A stretch of 64,000 bases of DNA from Candidatus Fukatsuia symbiotica (lineage in GTDB: Bacteria > Pseudomonadota > Gammaproteobacteria > Enterobacterales > Enterobacteriaceae): assembly GCF_003122425.1 (NCBI RefSeq), contig NZ_CP021659.1, positions 248,001-312,000 of the forward strand. Direction: 5' to 3'. This document shows positions 19,025 through 30,194 of the stretch, in pieces. Numbering within the stretch: position 1 is the first letter of the stretch; the number at the start of each line of letters is the position of its first letter. Below the pieces are notes generated by a model. That model saw only the letters and a list, made by a program, of their open reading frames with translations. It was not told the DNA's origin and ran no database searches. The translations under genes and the position numbers were made by a program.

Positions 19025-21187
19025 TTATAACGTCTCTAATCTTGCATAGGCCACCACCAGCCACTTTGCTTTCTCACCAGGAAAGGCCACTTGTACCCGT
19101 TTTTGTTCATCATTATTTTCTAGTTGCACTATCGTGCCTTCACCAAATATGGGATGGCGTACACGTTGACCTACGGTAAAATCGTTATCGTCTTTATGTA
19201 GGGAAGGATCCCTCGAATAATTTTTAAACGGACGAGAAACCGTAGCACGTGATCGAACTCTCTCGATACAGATTGACGGGAGTTCATCAATAAAACGAGA
19301 AGGCGGCTGTTTTACATCTTTACCATAGAAACGACGGCTTTCCGCATAAGTTAACGTCAGTTTCTGCATCGCACGGGTGATGCCAACATAGGCGAGGCGG
19401 CGTTCTTCCTCCAAATGTCCACTTGTATCCGACGATATTTGGCGAGGGAATATACCTTCTTCCACGCCGACAATAAATACTTGCGAAAATTCTAGACCTT
19501 TGGCGGAATGAAGTGTCATCAATTGTACCGCATCCTGGTGAGGATCGGCCTGTCCTTCACCCGCTTCTAACGCAGCATGAGAAAGAAACGCTGACAACGG
19601 TGACATGTCTAAATCTTCGTGTTGGTATTGTTCGGTTGCCGTTACCAGTTCTGTAAGGTTTTCAATCCGGGCTTGACCTTTCTCACCTTTTTCTTCTTTG
19701 TACATTGACCATAGACCGGAATCGTGAATGATTTGATCAGTTTGTTTATGTAACGGCAAATTAGCGGTTTCATGTGCCAATGCTTCCACCAGTTCAATAA
19801 AACGTTGGAGTGTCGCGGCGACACGACCTGCCAACACGTTATTCTGTAACAGTGTCGTGGTGGATTGCCACAGGGTCAACTGTTGGTCGCGCGCATGTTG
19901 GCGCAGTATATCTAAGGTGCGATCGCCAATACCCCGCGTCGGTGTATTCACTACCCGTTCAAAAGCAACATCATCATTACGGTTGCAAACTAGGCGCAGA
20001 TAAGCCAAGGCATCCTTTATTTCCTGACGTTCAAAGAAACGCTGACCGCCATAAATACGATACGGCATAGTGGCGTGTAGAAGTGCATCTTCCAATACCC
20101 GTGATTGCGCATTGTTGCGATACAAAATGGCACAGTTTTTTAGTAAACCTCCTCTTTCTTGCCAAACTTTGATCCGACTAACGACGAAACGGGCTTCATC
20201 CCATTCATTGATGGCGGCATAGAGAGCAATAGGTTCCCCTATGGCTGCCTGCGTCCATAGATTTTTGCCTAGCCGTTCACTGTTATTGGCAATCAGCGTA
20301 TTAGCCGCCGTCAGGATATTACCGGTGGAACGGTAATTTTGTTCCAATCGAATGGTTTCTGCAGCAGGGTAGTCCTGTAAGAAACGTTGAATATTTTCAA
20401 CCTGCGCCCCACGCCAACCGTAAATCGATTGATCATCATCACCGACGATCATCACATTAGCCTGATCTCCGGCCAATAAGCGGATCCAGGCGTACTGAAT
20501 GCTGTTAGTATCCTGAAACTCATCGACTAAAATATGATTAAAACGCTGTTGGTAATGATTCAGGATATCTGGTTTATGCAGCCATAATTCATGGGCCCGC
20601 AGCAGCAGTTCTGCAAAATCGACCAATCCACCCCTGTCACAGGCTTGATGATAGGCGTGATAAATACTCAACCAGGTGGCTTCTGCCAAGTGACCGTAAT
20701 CTTCAATATGTTGTGGACGTAATCCGGCTTCTTTTTTGCTATTGATGTACCACATGGCTTGACGTGGTGCCCATTTTTTGTCATCCAGATTAAGAGCTTT
20801 GACGATACGTTTGACTAAACGTAACTGATCGTCACTATCGAGCACCTGGAAATCCGGCGGCAGATTGGCATCCAAATGATGGATCCGCAATAGCCGATGT
20901 GCCAGTCCGTGGAAAGTACCCATCCAAATGCTATGGTTATTGTTGCCATCGCCGAGTAAATGCTCAATACGGTAGCGCATCTCGGCGGCTGCTTTATTGG
21001 TGAAAGTGACCGCGATAATAGAAAAGGGCGATACTTTTTTTTTCGATAATAACCACGCGACACGATGCACCAATACGCGGGTTTTACCACTACCGGCACC
21101 TGCCAGTACCAACCTGTTGCTTAGAGGAGCTGCCACGGCTTCGCGTTGTTTTTCATTCAAACTGTCAAGTAGATAAGAATCGTCCAT
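19025..21187 (-). CDS. uvrD: DNA helicase II
   Basis: UvrD is a superfamily 1 3'-5' helicase that removes incised strands in nucleotide-excision and mismatch repair and dismantles RecA filaments. Walker A is [13 protein letters not shown] near residue 30, motif II is LVDEFQDTN, motif [15 protein letters not shown], motif [20 protein letters not shown]. The ATG at 21187 ([18 protein letters not shown]) gives 720 residues, the E. coli length. Its start is only about 9 bp from the xerC stop; yigB, which separates them in E. coli, is absent. Confidence 0.97.
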   Translation of the reverse strand: MDDSYLLDSLNEKQREAVAAPLSNRLVLAGAGSGKTRVLVHRVAWLLSKKKVSPFSIIAVTFTNKAAAEMRYRIEHLLGDGNNNHSIWMGTFHGLAHRLLRIHHLDANLPPDFQVLDSDDQLRLVKRIVKALNLDDKKWAPRQAMWYINSKKEAGLRPQHIEDYGHLAEATWLSIYHAYHQACDRGGLVDFAELLLRAHELWLHKPDILNHYQQRFNHILVDEFQDTNSIQYAWIRLLAGDQANVMIVGDDDQSIYGWRGAQVENIQRFLQDYPAAETIRLEQNYRSTGNILTAANTLIANNSERLGKNLWTQAAIGEPIALYAAINEWDEARFVVSRIKVWQERGGLLKNCAILYRNNAQSRVLEDALLHATMPYRIYGGQRFFERQEIKDALAYLRLVCNRNDDVAFERVVNTPTRGIGDRTLDILRQHARDQQLTLWQSTTTLLQNNVLAGRVAATLQRFIELVEALAHETANLPLHKQTDQIIHDSGLWSMYKEEKGEKGQARIENLTELVTATEQYQHEDLDMSPLSAFLSHAALEAGEGQADPHQDAVQLMTLHSAKGLEFSQVFIVGVEEGIFPRQISSDTSGHLEEERRLAYVGITRAMQKLTLTYAESRRFYGKDVKQPPSRFIDELPSICIERVRSRATVSRPFKNYSRDPSLHKDDNDFTVGQRVRHPIFGEGTIVQLENNDEQKRVQVAFPGEKAKWLVVAYARLETL

Positions 21188-21196
21188 AAGCACTGT

Positions 21197-22099
21197 TTAG
21201 TTTTTACCTCGTTTCGCTCTCGGATGGGCAGCATCATACACTGTTGCTAAATGTTGAAAATCAAGATGGGTATAAATTTGCGTAGTAGACAAATTGGCAT
21301 GCCCGAGCAGTTCTTGTACGGCACGTAAATCACCGCAAGATTCCAGCATATGGGTAGCAAAAGAATGACGTAACTTATGTGGATGAATATGGCTGTTTAC
21401 GCCCTGTTTCACTCCCCACTCAGCAAAACGCTTTTGCACATTACGTGGTGAGATACGTTTACCGGTATTGGCTAAAAAAATAGCATCATCTTGTGGAACG
21501 AAGAGATCACGCAAAGGCAGCCAACGCTGTAACCAGGTGACTGCTGTCATCCCGATAGGCACTTTTCGCTCTTTACTGCCTTTGCCCAGTACCCAAACTT
21601 CGCCTTCGATCAGATCCACATGTCGGCAATCCATTCCGATCAATTCCGCAAGCCGTAAACCCGCACCATACATCACTTCAAGCATAGTGCGATCACGGAT
21701 CGCTAAAGGATCCTGTAATTCGATATCCAGTAAGCGATCGACTTCATCGACATCAATATTTTTTGGTAAATGATGCCCACTACGCCCGGTTGTGATGCCC
21801 TTTGCCGGGTTAGCCTGCAATATCCTCTGTGTTACTAAGTAGTCAAGAAAACTACGCAATGCAGAAAAACGTAATGCCAGGCTAGAAGCATGTAAGCCAG
21901 CACGTTTGCTCTGTACCAGCAACTTACGAACCCCCGCAGCATCTAGCATTTCCCATTGGTTGATCCCTAGTTGATCGATCATCTTGATGAGTATTTGCAA
22001 CTGACGGCTATAGCTAGCCACCGTCAATGGACTGAGTTGACGTTCAACCTTGAGATAATGCAAAAAGTTATTAACTGGTTGCTGTAGCATCGTTAGCAT
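21197..22099 (-). CDS. xerC: Site-specific tyrosine recombinase XerC
   Basis: XerC works with XerD at dif to resolve chromosome dimers. The N-terminal SAM-like domain ([19 protein letters not shown]) is followed by the catalytic domain with the family residues: Arg in [11 protein letters not shown], Lys in GKGSKERK, the HxxR box [13 protein letters not shown], His in [11 protein letters not shown], and the nucleophilic Tyr in [16 protein letters not shown] chose the ATG at 22099; its ATGCTAA overlaps the stop of the preceding yigA. A TTG-started extension to 22123 is less likely. About 300 residues against 298 in E. coli. Confidence 0.95.
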   Translation of the reverse strand: MLTMLQQPVNNFLHYLKVERQLSPLTVASYSRQLQILIKMIDQLGINQWEMLDAAGVRKLLVQSKRAGLHASSLALRFSALRSFLDYLVTQRILQANPAKGITTGRSGHHLPKNIDVDEVDRLLDIELQDPLAIRDRTMLEVMYGAGLRLAELIGMDCRHVDLIEGEVWVLGKGSKERKVPIGMTAVTWLQRWLPLRDLFVPQDDAIFLANTGKRISPRNVQKRFAEWGVKQGVNSHIHPHKLRHSFATHMLESCGDLRAVQELLGHANLSTTQIYTHLDFQHLATVYDAAHPRAKRGKN

Positions 22100-22809
22100 G
22101 GTGTGGACGTCCGTTCTATCCAACGTGTCAATAATCCGGGTAAAAATTTGGCAATTTGATGCAGTATCACCGTTCCCATGCCTTGCTGATAATGTTGACT
22201 ATCGTGGCTACTGAATATAATTACACCGAGATCCCCCTTGTCTCCGAGCAGAGATAAAGCCACAGAACCTACCTGCTGTGCCTGTGGCAAGAGCAGCTGT
22301 AACTCAGTTTCATTTAGACTACCAAGAAAGTGCTGCTCTTCAGACAATCGTTGTCGGCGTAAGGGTTCAAAGATCTGCCGTGACAGCGCCAAATTCGCCA
22401 CATCAAAAGGTGTATTTAACTGCCAGCGATCGCTGAACAGGCGCACATGGGCATCTAACAAACCGAATGTTCGTGCCCAATGTTGTAAACGTTTTAACAT
22501 GTCTCTCAGAGTACTGGCGATGGCTAAGTCTGCCTGTAGCTGTAACAAACGTTTGCACAGCATTTCATTTAAACCCGCATATTCCATCAATAAAGTAATT
22601 TCTTCCTGTAGCTGTTTGATTTCATTGCGCTGGCGTCTCAATTGCCATTCGACGAGAGAAATACCGCCCTTCATCGGATGAGGGATACGTATCTTTTCAA
22701 CTAAAGAGGCATTACGAATAAAAAAATCGGGACTCTGTAATAAATATTGCATAACAAGCTCATCATTTAGCTCGATGTCCGTTATTGTCTGTTCTTGATA
22801 ATTATTCAT
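22093..22809 (-). CDS. yigA: YigA, DUF484 family protein
   Basis: A cytosolic protein of 238 residues (E. coli 235) with the DUF484 start [15 protein letters not shown] and [23 protein letters not shown] predicted coiled coil (about 58-90) is followed by a GAF-like domain. Its biochemical role is not known. It lies in the conserved dapF-yigA-xerC cluster, starting 14 bp after the dapF stop and overlapping xerC by 7 bp, so translation of the two is probably coupled. Confidence 0.92.
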   Translation of the reverse strand: MNNYQEQTITDIELNDELVMQYLLQSPDFFIRNASLVEKIRIPHPMKGGISLVEWQLRRQRNEIKQLQEEITLLMEYAGLNEMLCKRLLQLQADLAIASTLRDMLKRLQHWARTFGLLDAHVRLFSDRWQLNTPFDVANLALSRQIFEPLRRQRLSEEQHFLGSLNETELQLLLPQAQQVGSVALSLLGDKGDLGVIIFSSHDSQHYQQGMGTVILHQIAKFLPGLLTRWIERTSTPC

Positions 22810-22822
22810 ACATTGAAACTCG

Positions 22823-23647
22823 TTATAAATGAATAAATCCGTCGTAGAGATGGGCAGCTTGTCCCGTCATATATAACGGATGACCTGCACCTTGCCAATT
22901 AATGCGCAAACTACCACCTTGCATCTGTACATCAACATTCTCACCCAATAGCCCCTGCTCAATACCAACGGCGACAGCTGCACAGGCACCGCTACCACAA
23001 GCCTTGGTTTCACCGACTCCACGTTCATAAACACGTAAGCAGATACGTTCCCGACTGACTACCTGCATAAAACCAATATTAGCGCGTTGCGGAAAACGTT
23101 CATGATTCTCTAGTATTGGTCCCAGTAATGCCACATCGGCAACTGAAATATCCTCTACCTGTAGCACACAGTGCGGATTGCCGATAGAAACCACGCCGCA
23201 AAGCACAGTATGTTCAGTGGTGCGCAAAATATAGGTTTTTTCAGCTTTTGCCGCGCGAAAAGGAACAGCCTGAGGAGCAAACACAGGCTCACCCATATTG
23301 ACGCAAACTTGTTCATCATCGGTTATATGCAATACCATACGTCCGCTTTGTGTACTGACATGAATATGCCGTTTTTTTGTCAATCCTTTAAGATGTACAA
23401 ATAGGGCAAAACAGCGCGCACCGTTACCACATTGAGAGACTTCGCTACCATCTGCGTTGAAAATACGGTAGTGAAAATCCAGCTCAGGATCATAAGGCGC
23501 TTCTACCACTAACATTTGATCAAAACCAACACCAGTATGTCGGTCTGCCAGGCGACGGACAAGTTCTGGTGAAAAATAAACACTCTGAGTGACAGCATCG
23601 ACAACCATGAAATCATTGCCAAGACCATGCATTTTGGAGAACTGCAT
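22823..23647 (-). CDS. dapF: Diaminopimelate epimerase
   Basis: DapF converts LL- to meso-diaminopimelate for lysine and peptidoglycan synthesis without a cofactor, using two cysteines. Both are present: [12 protein letters not shown] at about 72-83 and [14 protein letters not shown] at about 215-228. The product has 274 residues, the E. coli length, beginning [17 protein letters not shown]. It follows lptM by about 15 bp and precedes yigA, the usual order. Confidence 0.97.
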   Translation of the reverse strand: MQFSKMHGLGNDFMVVDAVTQSVYFSPELVRRLADRHTGVGFDQMLVVEAPYDPELDFHYRIFNADGSEVSQCGNGARCFALFVHLKGLTKKRHIHVSTQSGRMVLHITDDEQVCVNMGEPVFAPQAVPFRAAKAEKTYILRTTEHTVLCGVVSIGNPHCVLQVEDISVADVALLGPILENHERFPQRANIGFMQVVSRERICLRVYERGVGETKACGSGACAAVAVGIEQGLLGENVDVQMQGGSLRINWQGAGHPLYMTGQAAHLYDGFIHL

Positions 23648-23662
23648 ATCATACTCCGCTAG

Positions 23663-23821
23663 CTACTGACGGGCTAAATCAGGATGCGCTGTTGCTATTT
23701 TTACTTTTTCCACTTTTTGTATCACAGCGGGAGGCGAATAAAGTGGCCCTTTTAATCCACAACCTACCAATCCAACCCATATTATCGTGATCAGCAGCCA
23801 ACGTTGTTGTTTTTTCATCAT
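23663..23821 (-). CDS. lptM: Small lipoprotein LptM (YifL)
   Basis: A 52-residue frame begins MMKKQQRWLL, has a hydrophobic stretch, and then the lipobox LVGC followed by GLKGPLYSPP, the hallmark of LptM/YifL. In E. coli this outer-membrane lipoprotein associates with the LptDE translocon and assists LptD oxidative maturation. It is encoded just upstream of dapF, as here. The second ATG (23818) is an equally good start. The tail after the lipobox is shorter than in E. coli. Confidence 0.88.
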   Translation of the reverse strand: MMKKQQRWLLITIIWVGLVGCGLKGPLYSPPAVIQKVEKVKIATAHPDLARQ

Positions 23822-23906
23822 AGTGATGCCTGTAATTTATTCATCTATGCTCTCTATAATCGGCAGCTCGATCATTAAAAGCAAGTAAAACCACTCAGGG
23901 GTATTC

Positions 23907-24053
23907 TAGAGCCTATTCTAAATCTTTTTGATCGACACTCAGACGAAGAAAAAAGGGATGAGACAGCGCAGTTTACAAAGCGTAAATGAGCATTTTTATC
24001 CCTTTTTGATGAAGTATCAGTAATAAGAAGAGGAGATTTCGAACAGGTTCTTA
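23907..24053. repeat. Repeat family A copy 3 (MITE-like), at the btuF stop
   Basis: Bounded by TAGAGCCTATTCTAAATCT and AGATTTCGAACAGGTTCTTA, about 147 bp. It has the TGATGAAGTAT core of the shorter subfamily. Its right end TTA (24051-24053) is, on the minus strand, the TAA stop codon of btuF. Confidence 0.85.
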
Positions 24054-24887
24054 GGAGGGAATAACAGCCAGTTGAGAGCAGAGTTGTTTAGCAGCCAGCA
24101 GGATGCGTGGACTGGCGCGATTAAACCAGTCTTCATTGAGTACAATCACCGGTAGCTCAAGTTGTGGTCGCCAAAAGGTTTTTATGTTTTTGGCTTGCGA
24201 TGGTTGACCACTAATAATCACCACCTGAGGGCGACGTCGCAAAACTTGTTCACGGCTAATTTGCGGCCAGGGTATCTGACTATCCGCAAAAATATTTTTA
24301 CCACCACAGAGTGTCACTATTTCACTTTGCAAGGTGTTACCTGAACTGGTAAATAGAGGTTGAGTGCCAAATTGCAGTAGGACCCGAAGTGGTTGAGAAT
24401 GGCGGCCATATTGTTGATATAGTGCGGCAATTTGCTGACGAATTTGCGCGGCAGCCTGATAGGCCTGTTTAGCATTAGGGCTGTAAACAGCCAGTTTTTC
24501 CAAATCTTGTACCATTTGCTCGAGACTATGGGGATCGGAATAAAAAATAGGAATGCCGAAAGCCGCCAGTTGGTCCAATGAGCGTTGTGGGTTGCCACCA
24601 CGCCAGGCGAGGATAAGATCAGGTTTTAACGCTAAAATTCGCTCGACGTTGATCCCTTGCCAGGAAGCAACCCGTTCCAGTTTATTGGCTGATGCCGGGT
24701 AGTCGGAATAGTCACTGACCGCCACTAACTGATCACCCAATCCGGCCGCATAAGCCAACTCGGTAGTGCTGGGAGCGAGGCTGATTACTCGCTCAGCCGC
24801 ACTCAGGGGGAATACCAGTGAGGCCGTGATTAGCAGGCTAATAAAAAGAATGACGCTCTCACACTTGGAAAGCACTTTTAGTTTCAT
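24051..24887 (-). CDS. btuF: Vitamin B12-binding periplasmic protein
   Basis: BtuF captures cobalamin in the periplasm and hands it to the BtuCD ABC importer. A signal peptide (about 1-30, ending PLSAAE) precedes [17 protein letters not shown], the class III binding-protein fold opening. Later segments [40 protein letters not shown] and [18 protein letters not shown] match the family. Its 278 residues exceed E. coli (266) mainly at the N-terminus. It overlaps the mtnN stop by 4 bp, as in relatives. Its own stop codon is formed by the end of a family A repeat, but the protein end looks natural. Confidence 0.94.
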   Translation of the reverse strand: MKLKVLSKCESVILFISLLITASLVFPLSAAERVISLAPSTTELAYAAGLGDQLVAVSDYSDYPASANKLERVASWQGINVERILALKPDLILAWRGGNPQRSLDQLAAFGIPIFYSDPHSLEQMVQDLEKLAVYSPNAKQAYQAAAQIRQQIAALYQQYGRHSQPLRVLLQFGTQPLFTSSGNTLQSEIVTLCGGKNIFADSQIPWPQISREQVLRRRPQVVIISGQPSQAKNIKTFWRPQLELPVIVLNEDWFNRASPRILLAAKQLCSQLAVIPS

Positions 24888-25596
24888 GCAGCAGCAGGAG
24901 ACTGTTGAGCTAAATCTGATAACATGCTGGCAACTAATCGGCTAGACTGTTGCGCTGCTACCGGTAAAAACTCGTCAAAACTCAGATGTGATTTTTGACA
25001 GGCAACATCGGAGATCGCGCGCACTATTACAAAGGGTATATTGAACTGATGACACACATGCCCAATAGCCGTCGCTTCCATGTCTACGGCGATTGCTGCC
25101 GGGAAGTGTTTTTTAAGGCGTTCCAAAGGCTCAGCGCCGTTAATAAAGGCATCGCCACTGCAAATTAGACCTGACCGCGCCGGTAACGTTAACTGTTCAA
25201 TACCTTTTTCTGCCGATGTAATCAGCCGGTTATCTGCGGTAAAAGTAGCGGGACAACCGGGTATCTGACCGAGTTTATGATCAAATGCCGTCACGTCCAC
25301 ATCGTGGTAACAAACTTCCTTAGAGACGACGATATCGCCGATTTTGAGATTACTCGCCAATCCCCGGCGGAACCGGTATTGATGACGTAATTCGGCTGGT
25401 AATGATTAAGTAATAAGGAAGTACTGATCGCGGCTGAAACTTTACCGATACCTGATTGCAGCAAAGCCACTTCAACACCGTTGAGCTGACCGGTATAAAT
25501 TTCAAATCCTTGCAACGATCGAGTTTGACAGTTGTCAATCTTGTTACGCAGTAGGGTTATTTCTGGTTTCATGGCACCAATAATGGCTATTTTCAT
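24884..25596 (-). pseudogene. mtnN: MTA/SAH nucleosidase, single-base frameshift
   Basis: MtnN cleaves adenine from 5'-methylthioadenosine and S-adenosylhomocysteine, recycling methionine and limiting AI-2 precursors. The first frame ([17 protein letters not shown] to YVINTGSAG) and the second ([13 protein letters not shown] to the stop) together give the whole family sequence, including the catalytic [19 protein letters not shown]. They are separated by one missing base in a run of four G (complement of 25362-25365); one more G restores about 237 residues (E. coli 232). It starts an operon with btuF. Sequencing error and recent decay are both possible. Confidence 0.9.
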
Positions 25597-25663
25597 CGTA
25601 TTGTTCGCTAATTACCAAGGTTAGATTAATATATCGCCTGTATTTGGCTTGAAAGAGAGACAT

Positions 25664-25678
25664 TATGCAAGAGGTCTG
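25664..25678. repeat. Repeat family B end remnant
   Basis: TATGCAAGAGGTCT resembles the family B right end as seen at 51275-51288 (TATGCAAGAGGTCTA). It lies immediately beside the family A copy at 25683. No left half is present. Confidence 0.4.
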
Positions 25679-25682
25679 CTTT

Positions 25683-25855
25683 CGGAACCTGTTCCAAATC
25701 TTCTTGAGCGACGCTCAGACAAGGAAAAAACGGGCGAAAAAACGCAGTTTACTCTTTGTATATAATAAAAGGGAGTCAATGAGCATTTTGAGCGTGTTTT
25801 TGACGAATGACTTGAGCGAAACACGGTGAGCACAAGAGATTTCGAACAGGTTCTA
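25683..25855. repeat. Repeat family A copy 4 (MITE-like), upstream of degP
   Basis: Bounded by CGGAACCTGTTCCAAATCT and AGATTTCGAACAGGTTCTA, about 173 bp. The interior is the reverse complement of the copies at 12122 and 28690. It fills most of the gap between mtnN and degP and ends 3 bp before a candidate extracytoplasmic-stress promoter. Confidence 0.85.
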
Positions 25856-25857
25856 AT

Positions 25858-25884
25858 GAACTTCGGGTCGAAGAATTAATCATA
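25858..25884 (+). promoter_or_regulatory. Candidate sigma-E type promoter of degP
   Basis: GAACTT at 25858-25863 and TCATA at 25880-25884 are separated by 16 bases, matching the spacing and most positions of the RpoE consensus (GGAACTT, then TCAAA or TCTGA). degP is a classic RpoE target in enterobacteria. The match is by eye and its -10 is imperfect. Confidence 0.35.
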
Positions 25885-25952
25885 CAAGGTATGACTAAGC
25901 AAGTAGGTCAAATCATCCGCTAATTTTATTTTATCTCTAGAGAAATCGATTT

Positions 25953-27395
25953 ATGAAGAAAACCATTTTAGTGTTCAGTACATTGGCATTGAGTATAAGT
26001 TTAGTTGTCATGCCAGTTGTAGCCACTGCTGCAGGACCCCTTTCCAGTAATCAGATAGGAGATAGCCAGACAGGCAGCGGGCAAGTGTTGCCAAGTTTAG
26101 CACCGATGCTAGAGAACGTAATGCCTGCAGTGGTCAGCATTAATATTGAAGGCAGTACCATTGTTAAGAGAGACCAGAGATCATCGCAGTTTTTTGGCGA
26201 CGCTTCTCCCTTTTGCCAAGAAGATTCTCCACTCCAGAACTCGCCTTTCTGCGGGGGTAATCAAAGGGGTTATAGCCAGCCAATAGAAAAAAATTTTAAG
26301 GCGTTGGGCTCGGGTGTAGTGATCGATGCAGATAAGGGCTATGTCGTCACCAATAACCATGTGGTGGAGCACGCGAGTAAAATTCAAGTGCAATTGAGCG
26401 ATGGTCGTCACTACGATGCGAAAATCATTGGTAAAGATCCCCGCACTGATATTGCTCTGCTGCAATTGAAAGACTTTAAAAATCTGAAAGCCATGAAAAT
26501 GGCCGATTCGGATAAGTTACGAGTGGGAGATTATACCGTTGCCATTGGTAATCCTTATGGTTTGGGAGAAACCGCGACATTCGGTATTGTTTCTGCGTTG
26601 GGGCGTAGTGGTCTGAATTTGGAAAATGACGAAAATTTTATCCAAACCGACGCAGCGATTAACCGGGGTAATTCGGGTGGCGCTTTGGTTAATTTGCAGG
26701 GTGAACTGATTGGTATTAATACGGCGATCCTCGCCCCTGATGGTGGCAATATTGGTATCGGTTTTGCCATTCCAAGCAACATGATAAAAAATCTGACGGC
26801 TCAAATGGTGGAATTCGGTCAGGTAAAACGAGGCGAACTCGGGATTATGGGTACCGAGCTTAATGCAGAATTGGCGAAAGCCATGCGAGTAGATGCACAA
26901 AAGGGGGCTTTTATTAGCCAGGTGTTACCGAATTCTTCTGCTGCTAAGGCGGGTATTAAAGCCGGAGATGTGATTGTCAAATTGAATAATAAACCGGTCA
27001 ACAGCTTCGCCTCTTTCCGTGCTGAGATAGGCAGTTTACCCATTGGGACAAAAATGACGTTGGGTTTGTTGCGTGATGGCAAACCTATTACCATTAATAT
27101 CACCCTGGAACAGGGTTCTCAGGCTCGCGTCAGTTCTGGTACGCTTTATAAGGGGATTGAGGGAGCGGAATTAAGTAATGCCACTAGCTCTCCAGGAGTG
27201 AAAATCGGTGAGGTAAAACCGGGGTCTGCAGCCTTTCGTATTGGCCTGAAAAAAGATGACATTATCATGGCGATCAGCCAGCAAAGAGTGCAGAATTTGG
27301 CAGATTTACGTAAAATACTCGACGGAGAACCCAAGATCTTAGCGTTACGTATTCGTCGTGGTGAGAATGATATTTATCTTTTAGCACAACAATGA
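25953..27395 (+). CDS. degP: Periplasmic serine endoprotease/chaperone DegP
   Basis: DegP degrades or refolds misfolded envelope proteins and forms cages from trimers. A signal peptide (1 to about 27, ending ATAA) is followed by the protease domain with the triad H136 (TNNHVVEH), D166 (DPRTDIALL) and S241 (RGNSGGAL). Two PDZ domains follow (about 290-375 and 395-478). The LA-loop region carries two cysteines (C88, C100), typical of DegP rather than DegQ. There are 480 residues (E. coli 474). It converges with obgE. Confidence 0.95.
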   Translation: MKKTILVFSTLALSISLVVMPVVATAAGPLSSNQIGDSQTGSGQVLPSLAPMLENVMPAVVSINIEGSTIVKRDQRSSQFFGDASPFCQEDSPLQNSPFCGGNQRGYSQPIEKNFKALGSGVVIDADKGYVVTNNHVVEHASKIQVQLSDGRHYDAKIIGKDPRTDIALLQLKDFKNLKAMKMADSDKLRVGDYTVAIGNPYGLGETATFGIVSALGRSGLNLENDENFIQTDAAINRGNSGGALVNLQGELIGINTAILAPDGGNIGIGFAIPSNMIKNLTAQMVEFGQVKRGELGIMGTELNAELAKAMRVDAQKGAFISQVLPNSSAAKAGIKAGDVIVKLNNKPVNSFASFRAEIGSLPIGTKMTLGLLRDGKPITINITLEQGSQARVSSGTLYKGIEGAELSNATSSPGVKIGEVKPGSAAFRIGLKKDDIIMAISQQRVQNLADLRKILDGEPKILALRIRRGENDIYLLAQQ

Positions 27396-27401
27396 CCGCC
27401 T

Positions 27402-27425
27402 GTGGGCAGGGTTCGCCTTGCCCAC
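27402..27425 (+). terminator. degP terminator hairpin with TTCG tetraloop
   Basis: GTGGGCAGGG (27402-27411) pairs with CCTTGCCCAC (27416-27425) through ten pairs including one G-T, closing a TTCG loop. It begins 7 bp after the degP stop and is followed by TTCTGATTTTTG. The stem is GC-rich and the loop is the stable UUCG type. Confidence 0.75.
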
Positions 27426-27430
27426 CTTCT

Positions 27431-28594
<1,164 letters not shown>

Positions 28595-28624
28595 TTATCG
28601 GGTACAGAGAGCCTATCAAACTGG

Positions 28625-28666
28625 CAGCAGAATTTGCAGCACCTAGTAGGTTTTGCAAGAAGTCTA
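28625..28666. repeat. Repeat family B right-half fragment
   Basis: From AATTTGCAGCACCTAG through GGTTTTGCAAGAAGTCTA it matches the right end of the full copy at 38274-38414 with only two differences in the last 36 bases. The left half is missing, so this is a truncated copy. Confidence 0.75.
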
Positions 28667-28689
28667 TTCTATATTCCGTGAAGTATATC

Positions 28690-28859
28690 TTAGAACCTGT
28701 TCGAAATCTCTTGTGCTCGCTGTGTTTTGGTCAAACGACTCGTCAAAAATAAGCTCAAAATGCTTATTTATTCCCTTTTTTTATAAAGAGTAGACTACGC
28801 CTTTTCACCCATTTTTTCCTCGTTTGGACACAGCGAAAAGGATTTGTAACAGGCTCTGA
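28690..28859. repeat. Repeat family A copy 6 (MITE-like)
   Basis: Bounded by TTAGAACCTGTTCGAAATCT and GGATTTGTAACAGGCTCTGA, about 170 bp. The interior matches the copy at 12122 in the same orientation, starting CTTGTGCTCGCTGTGTTTTG. It lies between obgE and the cyo operon. Confidence 0.85.
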
Positions 28860-29249
28860 GAGTGGAGGTAAGAAGCTGGTTAATTACTGCTTTTTTTGAT
28901 AAGTAATGGCACATTTGGGATAACTGAAAATCAGGAGTTAACCTTAACCAAACACAAGTTGGTATCATTTCTTTATTAATACTAGTTACTTTTTCCTTAC
29001 TGCTATTAGTAAGTTATTGTAACGGTTAGTCAGTTAACAGGTATCAGTGATACTGATGATCATCTTGATTGAGCCGGTCAATCAGCCGTTGATAGCAGAT
29101 CAGGTATGTTTACAGTCTAACGACCTTGCCGTAAAATGCCGGCACAGGTGAAAGCGACAATAGGCCTCTATCTGCTGACCGGCGGTATAAAGTCAACGAG
29201 GGGATTCAAAAGAGGTCTGGTAGCGTTATTTTGTCATTGAGGTCGTTAG

Positions 29250-30191
29250 ATGAGACGTAAGAGTTACATTAAAAGTATAGGGATATTTTCTTTATTTGCC
29301 GCCATGGTAATGCTAAGTGGCTGCGACACTGTTTTGATGGATCCCAAAGGTGCCATCGGGGTTGAGCAGAAAAAGCTAATACTGACAGCGACAGGTTTGA
29401 TGTTAATTGTCGTCATTCCGGTTATCTTTATGACCTTTGCTTTTGCCTGGAAGTTCCGCGCTAGCAACAAAAATGCTGCTTACACTCCCAATTGGTCTCA
29501 TTCTAACAAAATTGAGGTCGTTGTTTGGTCAGTGCCAATCATTATCATTGCTATCCTAGCAGTAATAACCTGGCGAACCAGTCACGAACTTGATCCCTAT
29601 AAACCATTGGTTAGTGATAAAAAACCTATCACTATTGAAGTGATTTCTCTTGACTGGAAATGGTTGTTTATCTACCCAGAACAAGGTATTGCTACTGTCA
29701 ACGAATTAGCGTTCCCGACTCATGTTCCACTAAATTTCAAGATCACCTCTAATTCGGTAATGAACTCGTTTTTTATTCCTCAGTTGGGTGGGCAAATTTA
29801 TGCGATGGCCGGGATGCAGACCAAATTGCATCTTATTGCTAATGAAGCCGGTAAATACAAAGGTATTTCCGGTAGTTATAGTGGTGAAGGCTTTTCAGGA
29901 ATGAAATTTACTGCTATCGCTACACCGACGGAAGCAGATTTCAACCGATGGGTCGCACAAGTAAAAGCATCGCCGCACACCCTGAATAATACTGATGATT
30001 TCGATAAATTAGCGCAACCGAGCGAAAATAACCCCGTTGACTATTTTTCCAGTGTAAAACCCGCGCTGTTCAAAGAAACAATTAATAAATTTATGGGTGA
30101 TATGCACATGCATAGTAGCGAGCCGATGGGTGACAAGATGCATCAAAGCATACACAAAGGTGAACAGGTTCACACAGGAACCGAGGAATAA
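29250..30191 (+). CDS. cyoA: Cytochrome bo3 ubiquinol oxidase subunit II
   Basis: CyoA is the lipoprotein subunit of the proton-pumping quinol oxidase. A signal peptide with lipobox LSGC (C25) is followed by two membrane helices and the periplasmic cupredoxin-like domain ([24 protein letters not shown] and [19 protein letters not shown]). As in all quinol oxidases the copper-A ligands are absent. There are 313 residues (E. coli 315). GAGG lies upstream of the ATG. It is the first gene of cyoABCDE. Confidence 0.97.
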   Translation: MRRKSYIKSIGIFSLFAAMVMLSGCDTVLMDPKGAIGVEQKKLILTATGLMLIVVIPVIFMTFAFAWKFRASNKNAAYTPNWSHSNKIEVVVWSVPIIIIAILAVITWRTSHELDPYKPLVSDKKPITIEVISLDWKWLFIYPEQGIATVNELAFPTHVPLNFKITSNSVMNSFFIPQLGGQIYAMAGMQTKLHLIANEAGKYKGISGSYSGEGFSGMKFTAIATPTEADFNRWVAQVKASPHTLNNTDDFDKLAQPSENNPVDYFSSVKPALFKETINKFMGDMHMHSSEPMGDKMHQSIHKGEQVHTGTEE

Positions 30192-30194
30192 ACG

